Positions 6,682 to 11,436 of a stretch of 11,436 nt of DNA are shown here, piece after piece; the first letter of the stretch is position 1, and each line of letters starts with the position of its first letter. A model generated the notes under the pieces. The model was not told the origin of the DNA. It did no database searches and was given only the letters and a program-made list of their open reading frames with translations. The position numbers and the translations under genes are program-made. The DNA lies in assembly GCA_022600235.1 (NCBI GenBank), contig JAHZKS010000104.1:1-11436 (forward strand), given 5' to 3'. The DNA comes from Alphaproteobacteria bacterium. GTDB lineage: Bacteria; Pseudomonadota; Alphaproteobacteria; Rickettsiales; JABSSG01.

Positions 6682-7675
6682 AGTCATTTTCTTTAAAGTC
6701 TCTCTCTAGTATCAGTTTTTCTTTTAGAAGATTAGCTGCCCTCTGGGTTTCATTATATTTTATGGCATTAGGTGGGGTGGTATGGTGGCCTTTAAAGTTT
6801 GATACCCATCTTTGATTAATTAAGTTTCGTGCGAATATATTTAATTTATCTCTATTCATTCCTAGTAGCTCTATTAAGTATACTTCTTTTCCAGTTGCGC
6901 AAGCTTCAGAAATCATGCTGACTGATTCATTTGTAACAAATATTTTATCTGATATTGCGAGCATTGCGAAATATGGATTTTCTTTTTCTGGGTTTGTGAT
7001 GTACACGCGTTTGTGTGTACCAAAATGTTTATCTAACAAAGAAACCATATATTTTGGAGTTCGTCTAGAAGTGGTGATTAAAGTTGTACCGTTATTGAGC
7101 TGTATAATCTTTTGTATTTTATTTACTAGATCACGAGATTGTGTCTTATTCATTTTGTAATTTTTTGTGATTCCTCCTACAAGTACTGAATGAAATGGAG
7201 TAGTCATTTCTTCAAATATGTAAGAATATTTTTTCTTCTCTTCCTCTAATTTTACATCTGTAATACGATGTAATGACATGTTAGTTTTACATACATTTTT
7301 TCCTTCTATCTTGTCGTGATACATGCTGAATATCATATCAAAATTATCAGGTGAAATTCTGGGGTCCTGAATATATACAGTATATGTTTTTTTCTTACTG
7401 GTTTCTCTTATGTATCTTGCGATATTTATAGATTTAGAACCTGATGCTATAACTATATCTGGCCATGGCTCATCCATTATGTCGCTGTCTTGTGTTAAGA
7501 ATTCAGAAGGAGACCGAGATAGTAGAAAGGATAGTGGAAGAAATGAGAATGGGAATTTTCTTATAAATGTTTTCTTTACAAAATCTACCCCTAGAGCTTC
7601 TGCTAGCCCTAGGGCCTGACTTAAGAAACCCGATTGCTCATTTGCTATGACCCAACATATTTTTTTATTTTTCAT
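6653..7675 (-). CDS. ELM1 family (DUF1022) protein, glycosyltransferase-B-like
   Basis: Matches the alphaproteobacterial ELM1/DUF1022 family, annotated as mitochondrial fission ELM1 family because the plant protein ELM1 is homologous; the bacterial function is not established. Seen: ICWVIANEQSGFLSQALGLAE (6-26), PDIVIASGSKS (72-82), YIQDPR (101-106), VLVGGITKNY (164-173), LITTSRRTP (199-207) and DKIFVTNESVSMISEACATG (243-262). The last two resemble the C-terminal nucleotide-sugar half of GT-B glycosyltransferases, so an envelope or glycan role is an inference. The length of 340 is normal and no signal peptide is seen. ATG at 7675 overlaps the brnQ stop by 4 nt (ATGA), and AGGGAG within the last brnQ codons is the ribosome site, so its translation depends on brnQ. 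The 3' end runs 29 nt into the amidase gene from the opposite strand, with no room for a separate terminator. Confidence 0.9.
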   Translation of the reverse strand: MKNKKICWVIANEQSGFLSQALGLAEALGVDFVKKTFIRKFPFSFLPLSFLLSRSPSEFLTQDSDIMDEPWPDIVIASGSKSINIARYIRETSKKKTYTVYIQDPRISPDNFDMIFSMYHDKIEGKNVCKTNMSLHRITDVKLEEEKKKYSYIFEEMTTPFHSVLVGGITKNYKMNKTQSRDLVNKIQKIIQLNNGTTLITTSRRTPKYMVSLLDKHFGTHKRVYITNPEKENPYFAMLAISDKIFVTNESVSMISEACATGKEVYLIELLGMNRDKLNIFARNLINQRWVSNFKGHHTTPPNAIKYNETQRAANLLKEKLILERDFKENDFNPVLRNIE

Positions 7676-8748
7676 AACTCCCTATATTTCCTATAAATAT
7701 TATATAATGATAACAGTATAAGTAATGGATATATAATACTTAATACTGGCAAAAGAAGATTCATTAATCCTGTGAATTCTAAATTTGAAACTATGACTGT
7801 TGTGATTATACTAAACAGAAGTATAATATCATATTTGATATTATACTTCTTAAATATTTCATAAATAAAATCTGTCCATATTGTCAGTGCTGCTATTGCG
7901 GTTGAAATACATGCAATGAAAACTACTGCTGCAAATATAATCGCCAGAAAATGACCACAAGACATTTTGACTATGTTTGGTAGTAATTGAGTTGCAGGTA
8001 TATTTTGCAATTGGTCAGTATATCGTGATCCTATATAAAAGAATGTTCCGTATACTAAAGTAAGCAATATCGCGCTAATTACAGATGCTTTTAATCCATT
8101 TATAACCATTGCTTTCTTGCTCTGCCCTAGTGATTTAAGGTAAGACATAGCTATTGTAGTGAAATATATTGCGCCTGGTAAATCGTATGTGAGGTATCCT
8201 TTGTATATACCATCTTTAAATGCTCTAGAGTTGATATTATAGCTCATATTTAATGGATTATTCATGTTTTGATATATAACTATACCGACTATTAATGCAA
8301 GTAATGAGAGCATAATAGGAGTCATGTAACGTCCTACTATCTCTACCATTTTTGTTCTGTTGACTGTAAGGAAGAATAGCAATATTGCAGAGACTATGTA
8401 GAATGTTAGGCCATTTATTTGTGGAAATACAGAACTTACTCCTCCATAAGCTACAATAAGACACCTAGGTACTACACCAAATGGACCTTCTATGCAGATT
8501 AATATGGCTTGAGTTATAAACCCAAAGGTTAGCCCTAAAGGGGCAAAAAATTCTTTTGTGTTATGTGACATCACGCCTCCAATTAGTCCGATAAATGTGA
8601 CTATTACTCCGGTGATGCAGAATCCTGTAAGGGCTGGTACCCAGTCTTTAGGCCAAGTTTGTGTAAGGAGCAATGGAAGAGTCATATTTCCAGCTCCAAA
8701 GAACATGGTAAAAACTGCTAAACTTACAGTCCAAATGTTTTTATTCAT
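7672..8748 (-). CDS. brnQ: Branched-chain amino acid transporter, BrnQ/LIVCS family
   Basis: Inner-membrane cation symporter for leucine, isoleucine and valine, a need for an organism that takes amino acids from its host. The first helix has the family signature FFGAGNMTLPLLL (16-28), and GPFGVVPRCLIVAYG (88-102) and YLTYDLPGAIYF (185-196) fit the conserved core. I count about ten hydrophobic segments. At 358 residues it is shorter than the 420-440 of typical BrnQ, mainly through a short C-terminal half and short loops; the frame shows no break, so I treat it as a compact functional form. A 15-bp-arm perfect inverted repeat encodes residues 300-311 in the loop between hydrophobic segments eight and nine. 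ATG at 8748 has no clear ribosome site. It is first in the brnQ-ELM1 unit and divergent from the ankyrin gene. Substrate is inferred from family only. Confidence 0.88.
   Translation of the reverse strand: MNKNIWTVSLAVFTMFFGAGNMTLPLLLTQTWPKDWVPALTGFCITGVIVTFIGLIGGVMSHNTKEFFAPLGLTFGFITQAILICIEGPFGVVPRCLIVAYGGVSSVFPQINGLTFYIVSAILLFFLTVNRTKMVEIVGRYMTPIMLSLLALIVGIVIYQNMNNPLNMSYNINSRAFKDGIYKGYLTYDLPGAIYFTTIAMSYLKSLGQSKKAMVINGLKASVISAILLTLVYGTFFYIGSRYTDQLQNIPATQLLPNIVKMSCGHFLAIIFAAVVFIACISTAIAALTIWTDFIYEIFKKYNIKYDIILLFSIITTVIVSNLEFTGLMNLLLPVLSIIYPLLILLSLYNIYRKYREL
7817..7850. repeat. Perfect inverted repeat (15-bp arms, 4-nt loop) inside brnQ
   Basis: AGAAGTATAATATCA (7817-7831) is followed by TATT and then its exact reverse complement (7836-7850). 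It codes for KKYNIKYDIILL in a loop between membrane helices of BrnQ and keeps the frame. Neither side has a T-run long enough for a Rho-independent terminator. It may be a relic of a small palindromic element or an RNA structure in the brnQ-ELM1 message. Confidence 0.7.
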
Positions 8749-8769
8749 AAAATAATTCTTTTTTTAGCT

Positions 8770-8797
8770 AGTATAGCTTCTTATTCCTATAAGTTAA
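8770..8797 (-). promoter_or_regulatory. Possible brnQ promoter
   Basis: On the minus strand TTAACT (8797-8792) is separated by 16 nt from TATACT (8775-8770), which is one base off the consensus -10. The -10 lies inside a small perfect hairpin, AGCTA-GTA-TAGCT (8766-8778), which could be an operator or chance. RNA would start near 8763, giving a leader of about 15 nt. Confidence 0.35.
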
Positions 8798-8834
8798 TAG
8801 TAAAGATCTACAATTCTTTTCTTAACTATTAACG

Positions 8835-8853
8835 GATTAACCTCTTGTTAATC
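8835..8853 (+). promoter_or_regulatory. CtrA box upstream of the ankyrin-repeat gene
   Basis: GATTAACCTCTTGTTAATC is a perfect inverted repeat (7-bp arms, 5-nt centre) and contains TTAA-N7-TTAA, the full consensus of the alphaproteobacterial cell-cycle regulator CtrA. It is centred 59 nt before ATG 8903. The downstream TTAA could serve as a -35 with TATACA (8868-8873) 16 nt away as -10, which is the usual arrangement of CtrA-activated promoters. Two more TTAA half sites lie just upstream (8822-8825 and 8829-8832). It also lies upstream of brnQ, so it could act in both directions. Confidence 0.6.
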
Positions 8854-8859
8854 AATTAT

Positions 8860-8896
8860 ATGTACAATATACAAACTTTATATTAAATTTGTACAT
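8860..8896. repeat. Spaced inverted repeat ATGTACAA/TTGTACAT before the ankyrin gene
   Basis: ATGTACAA (8860-8867) and its reverse complement TTGTACAT (8889-8896) flank the presumed -10 and RNA start, ending 6 nt before ATG 8903. Each arm holds the palindrome TGTACA, 29 bp apart, close to three helical turns. It could be a second operator or chance in AT-rich DNA. Confidence 0.25.
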
Positions 8897-8902
8897 TTTA
8901 TT

Positions 8903-9793
8903 ATGAAAAAATCAAAAGCAAAATTGGCTCTACATTCCACTATATTATCTGGTAACACGCTTTTGGTTAAACAACTATTGTCTGAACCGATAGATGTAAA
9001 TGCAAGAGATAGCAAAAAGAATACCCCATTGCATATAGCAGCTATCAAAGGTTATGCTGAAATTTCTGAGCTTCTTATTAAAAAGGGAGCAAATGTAAAT
9101 TTAAAAAATAAATATGGATCTTTGCCATTACATCTAGCAGCACAGCAGAATCACTCAGATGTAGCTCTTGTACTAATTAAACATCATTCTTTAATAGATT
9201 CTAAGGATCGATATGGAGAAACACCACTTCATTTTTTTGCTTCCAACTGTAATGTAGAGTTGAGTAAGAAGTTGATAAAAAAGGGTGCAAAATTAAGCCA
9301 AACAAATAGTCATTTCTTGACTCCTTTATCTATCGCTGAATCAGAAGGTCATGATGATTTGTCAGATATTTTGAAGAGAGCTGGTGCTCTTTCTCCCAAA
9401 GGAATAATTGAGACAATGGTAGAAACATTTCAGAGTTCGAATAGTGCTAGAAGGCTTATATCTGTATCATTTATAATTCTTGTTTTAGGTAGCTCAATTA
9501 TTGCTAGTGCTGTAACATCTGGTAAGTTATCTTTTTCAATATTGGCAGCACTTGCTGCAAGTATTGGTGTTGTCATGGTTTGCTTTGAAAGGCAGTATCG
9601 AAGAGTTAGAAATTTAGAGCGTAAAATGCTAAACGGATTATTGAGTAAAGATGAGATTTCTCATTTACTTTTTGCGAAAAAACTAAATGTAAAAGAGCAA
9701 AAACTTTTCGATGATGAGTTTACTATAGATGAGCCAACAAATGATAATAATGAAGATCAGAAAGAGAATCATAGTAAGAAAAAATCCTCATAA
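8903..9793 (+). CDS. Ankyrin-repeat protein with C-terminal transmembrane hairpin
   Basis: About five ankyrin units fill residues 5-169: a capping unit (5-35), then repeats with recognisable TPLHIAA/LPLHLAA/TPLHFFA/TPLSIAE cores at about 41-47, 74-80, 107-113 and 140-146. Two hydrophobic segments follow at about 185-204 and 209-228, separated by a short turn, then a basic segment (RQYRRVRNLERK, 230-241) and a hydrophilic, highly charged tail to 296. There is no signal peptide. By the positive-inside rule both the ankyrin domain and the tail would lie on the same, cytoplasmic side. Ankyrin proteins of Rickettsiales are often secreted effectors, but the membrane hairpin makes an inner-membrane scaffold at least as likely. 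ATG 8903 has no Shine-Dalgarno, and a CtrA box lies 59 nt upstream. The partner and function are unknown. Confidence 0.88.
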   Translation: MKKSKAKLALHSTILSGNTLLVKQLLSEPIDVNARDSKKNTPLHIAAIKGYAEISELLIKKGANVNLKNKYGSLPLHLAAQQNHSDVALVLIKHHSLIDSKDRYGETPLHFFASNCNVELSKKLIKKGAKLSQTNSHFLTPLSIAESEGHDDLSDILKRAGALSPKGIIETMVETFQSSNSARRLISVSFIILVLGSSIIASAVTSGKLSFSILAALAASIGVVMVCFERQYRRVRNLERKMLNGLLSKDEISHLLFAKKLNVKEQKLFDDEFTIDEPTNDNNEDQKENHSKKKSS

Positions 9794-9833
9794 AATAAAT
9801 AATTTCAGAAGTTCATTCTGCAAACAATAGACA

Positions 9834-9851
9834 ATTAACCTTTTGTTAACC
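9834..9851 (+). promoter_or_regulatory. CtrA box upstream of the outer membrane protein gene
   Basis: ATTAACCTTTTGTTAACC contains TTAA-N7-TTAA and matches the box before the ankyrin gene at 16 of 18 positions. It is centred 62 nt before ATG 9904, almost the same distance as in the other promoter (59 nt). The best -10-like hexamer is TATAAA at 9879-9884, so the box would lie near -49; TAAAAC at 9869-9874 is a weaker -10 with the box nearer -35. The rest of the 110-nt gap (9794-9903) shows no terminator; a 5-bp CAGAA/TTCTG pair near 9806-9820 has no T-run. Confidence 0.6.
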
Positions 9852-9903
9852 TTTTCTGCGTAGCATCTTAAAACTTTGTATAAAAATAGGTTTTAGAGAG
9901 AAT

Positions 9904-10572
9904 ATGAAATTTAAGTATGTATTGTTCGCTTTACTCTTTATAATGCCATCATTTGCTGGAGGAGATTTAGTTGATTCATCGTTCTTGAAAAACCCTTATG
10001 TTGGTTTTAATGCTGGATTTGCTTATACTTTGTCTACAGATAATAGATTCGAGACTTCAAATACAGAAGATGCTGCAGAAGTTGCTTTTGTAATTGGTGG
10101 AGAATTATCCCATAATTGGAGAGTTGAATTTGAGGCTAATTATAATACTAAATTTGAGGCTAAAATTAGTACAGGGTTAAAAAAACAAGAGTTTGAATCA
10201 TTTGCCGGATTATTAAACTTATATAGATTCTGGGATTTTCGTAATTCTGATAAAGTACAGCCTTTTATATTTGGTGGTTTTGGATTTGCTTATAATATAG
10301 CAGATGATTATCAAACTTCTAATAATCTTGGTATAGTCACCTCATATATTAAAGGAGATAAATCTCTAGAACCTGCATATCAATTTGGTACTGGGGTTTC
10401 ACTCAAAGTTAATGATTATTCTTCTTTCGACTTTTCTTTGCGTTACTTAAATAGGGGGAGTGCAGATACAACTAATATTCAAGTAGCAAGCGGAATTATT
10501 TCTACAGCTACTAAGGAAAAGGCAACCATTAAGAGTATCTTAGGGGTAGTAGGTATAAGAGTTGTTCTTTAA
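9904..10572 (+). CDS. Outer membrane beta-barrel protein
   Basis: A signal peptide is clear: basic MKFK, hydrophobic core 5-15, and cleavage after PSFA (residue 18). The mature part of about 204 residues has alternating hydrophobic/polar strands with glycine and aromatic residues: NPYVGFNAGFAYTL (30-43), AAEVAFVIGGELSHNWRVEFEANY (57-80), FESFAGLLNLYRFW (96-109), VQPFIFGGFGFAYNI (118-132), AYQFGTGVSLKVN (158-170), SSFDFSLRYLN (173-183) and KSILGVVGIRVVL (210-222). This fits a small OmpA-/OMP_b-brl-type barrel of about eight strands, like surface antigens of Rickettsiales. It ends in Leu rather than the common Phe. AGAGAG at 9895-9900 is a good ribosome site for ATG 9904. A CtrA box lies upstream and the repetitive gene starts 19 nt downstream. 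Role inferred: surface exposure or adhesion; no substrate can be read. Confidence 0.85.
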   Translation: MKFKYVLFALLFIMPSFAGGDLVDSSFLKNPYVGFNAGFAYTLSTDNRFETSNTEDAAEVAFVIGGELSHNWRVEFEANYNTKFEAKISTGLKKQEFESFAGLLNLYRFWDFRNSDKVQPFIFGGFGFAYNIADDYQTSNNLGIVTSYIKGDKSLEPAYQFGTGVSLKVNDYSSFDFSLRYLNRGSADTTNIQVASGIISTATKEKATIKSILGVVGIRVVL

Positions 10573-10591
10573 TCTGAATTAAGTATTCATA

Positions 10592-11436
10592 ATGTCCAAT
10601 ATTATAACATCCCAAGAAAAAGAGTTTTTAACTTCTTTAGTGAAATCTAAATATTCTGGTAATGAAGCAGGGAGTATGTTAGCTATACTATTGCTTCCAC
10701 AAACATTTCATAATGTAATATCATCTTTAGATGACTTATCGTTTGGAAGTCTTCTTTTTGATATTGATACAAGTAGCGCTGAAGTACCAGATCGGATAAA
10801 AGCATATCTTCTAAAACCTTCTGGCAGTAGTATTAATACTGGGACTTTAGCAGCAGATATATCTACAAATGCAGCAGCGATAGTATCTCTAGGTGACACA
10901 AGCGCGCTAGAGGCTTCTGTTTCAACGAATGCAGCGGAAATTACAAGTAACGATGTAGATATCTCGAGTTTAACTTCAACGAATATTGTCCAAGATGCAG
11001 ATATCTCAACGAATGCTGCAACAGGAGTTACAAATGCAGCAGGCATAGCTGCAAACCTTGCAAGTATTACAAGTAACGATGGAGACATATCAAGTCTAAC
11101 TTCAACTAATGCTGCTCAGGATACTTCTATTACAGCGGTTGAATCTACAAATATTGTTCAAGCATCAGAGATCTCAACGAATGCAGTAACAGGGGTTACA
11201 AATGCAGCAGGCATAGCTACTAACCTTGCAAGTATTGCAAGTAACGATGTAGATATATCATCTCTAACTTCAACTAATGCTGCTCAGGATACTTCTATTA
11301 CTGCGGTTGAATCTACGAATATTGTTCAAGATGCATCTATCTCAACGAATGCAGCAACAGGGGTTACGAATGCAGCAGGTATAGCTACTAACCTTGCGAG
11401 TATTACAAGTAACGATGGAGATATATCATCTCTAAC
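10592..11436 (+). CDS. Heptad-repeat fibre-like protein, 5' part (runs off the window)
   Basis: Open from ATG 10592 to the window edge (281 codons and 2 nt). Residues 1-85 form a non-repetitive N-terminal segment with no signal peptide. From I90 the chain is made of seven-residue units such as ISTNAAT, ITSNDGD, IATNLAS and ISSLTST, rich in Ser, Thr, Ala and Asn and nearly free of Lys, Arg, Pro, Cys and aromatics. Ile/Val at the first and often Asn at the fourth position match the N@d (IxxNTxx) heptads known from trimeric autotransporter stalks and phage tail fibres, so I infer a parallel trimeric coiled-coil fibre. One register slip occurs: the two units after I97 make 13 rather than 14 residues. 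Eight heptads form a 56-residue super-repeat. The start is chosen as the first ATG, 19 nt after the barrel gene, and its ribosome site is weak. It could be a surface fibre or a phage-derived tail fibre; the C-terminus would decide. Confidence 0.85.
   Translation, partial: MSNIITSQEKEFLTSLVKSKYSGNEAGSMLAILLLPQTFHNVISSLDDLSFGSLLFDIDTSSAEVPDRIKAYLLKPSGSSINTGTLAADISTNAAAIVSLGDTSALEASVSTNAAEITSNDVDISSLTSTNIVQDADISTNAATGVTNAAGIAANLASITSNDGDISSLTSTNAAQDTSITAVESTNIVQASEISTNAVTGVTNAAGIATNLASIASNDVDISSLTSTNAAQDTSITAVESTNIVQDASISTNAATGVTNAAGIATNLASITSNDGDISSL
10940..11436 (+). repeat. Tandem super-repeats of 168 bp (8 x 21 bp) in the fibre gene
   Basis: Units begin at ITSND/IASND codons at 10940, 11066, 11234 and 11402. 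The first is 126 bp (six heptads), the next two are 168 bp (eight heptads), and the fourth is cut by the window edge. By hand count the two full units differ at about 17 of 168 positions. The short unit lacks the two heptads NAAQDTS and ITAVEST found in the others. All lengths are multiples of 21 nt, so copy-number changes keep the reading frame and heptad phase. Confidence 0.9.

Noticed and set aside
7672..8748. brnQ as a truncated pseudogene because of its 358 residues
   Set aside because: The frame is intact with about ten membrane segments, a translationally coupled downstream gene and conserved signatures; a compact form is more likely.
8766..8778. AGCTA-GTA-TAGCT hairpin as a terminator
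   Set aside because: The T-run is on the wrong side for the plus strand and the minus strand has A's after it; it overlaps a plausible brnQ -10, so it is noted only as a possible operator.
9806..9820. Possible terminator after the ankyrin gene (CAGAA/TTCTG)
   Set aside because: The stem is only 5 bp, AT-rich and not followed by a T-run.
10708..11088. Minus-strand open frame of 126 codons opposite the fibre gene
   Set aside because: It is the shadow of the repetitive gene: repeat codons without stops on the opposite strand. It has no ribosome site, and the plus-strand frame has clear heptad structure.

Overview
The window looks like a stretch of chromosome from an AT-rich (roughly 30% GC by eye) alphaproteobacterium, most likely an obligately host-associated member of the Rickettsiales. 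Pointers are the holB-metG-tatD order seen in Rickettsiales genomes, the ELM1/DUF1022 protein typical of alphaproteobacteria, a BrnQ amino-acid importer, an ankyrin-repeat protein, a signal-peptide-bearing 8-stranded-barrel-like outer membrane protein, and two near-perfect CtrA boxes (TTAA-N7-TTAA). Genus cannot be told from the window.

Layout. (1) 3-3203, plus strand: a tight housekeeping operon with holB (clamp-loader delta'), metG (methionyl-tRNA synthetase, GTG start) and tatD (metal-dependent nuclease). (2) 3193-4209, minus strand: a membrane-anchored protein with two degenerate FKBP-like domains, converging on tatD with an 11-nt overlap. A 143-nt divergent promoter region follows, holding a well-formed minus-strand promoter and an 18-bp perfect palindrome. 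(3) 4353-6681, plus strand: a compact three-gene operon with a membrane-anchored pentapeptide-repeat beta-helix (37 in-register repeats), a secreted intradiol-dioxygenase-fold protein that has lost most iron ligands, and an N-acetylmuramoyl-L-alanine amidase with a peptidoglycan-binding domain. The first two genes overlap by ATGA and the third begins 5 nt later. (4) 6653-8748, minus strand: brnQ followed by an ELM1-family gene, overlapping by 4 nt; the ELM1 gene runs 29 nt into the end of the amidase gene. (5) 8903-11436, plus strand: an ankyrin-repeat protein with a transmembrane hairpin, an outer membrane beta-barrel, and the 5' part of a long repetitive fibre-like protein that runs off the window.

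How they fit together. Regions 2 and 3 read as an envelope module: divergently transcribed exported or membrane proteins plus a peptidoglycan amidase. Region 5 reads as a surface/host-interaction module: the ankyrin gene and the barrel gene each carry a CtrA box centred about 60 nt before the start codon, which suggests common cell-cycle or developmental control, and the repetitive gene lies 19 nt behind the barrel gene. The most unusual items are the repetitive protein, whose heptads carry Asn at the core d position and are organised into 56-residue super-repeats, the paired CtrA boxes, the Arg/His ladder on the pentapeptide helix, the iron-site-less dioxygenase relative, and a 15-bp perfect hairpin inside brnQ.

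No tRNA, rRNA, CRISPR array or insertion sequence was seen. No gap without a gene exceeds 300 nt.
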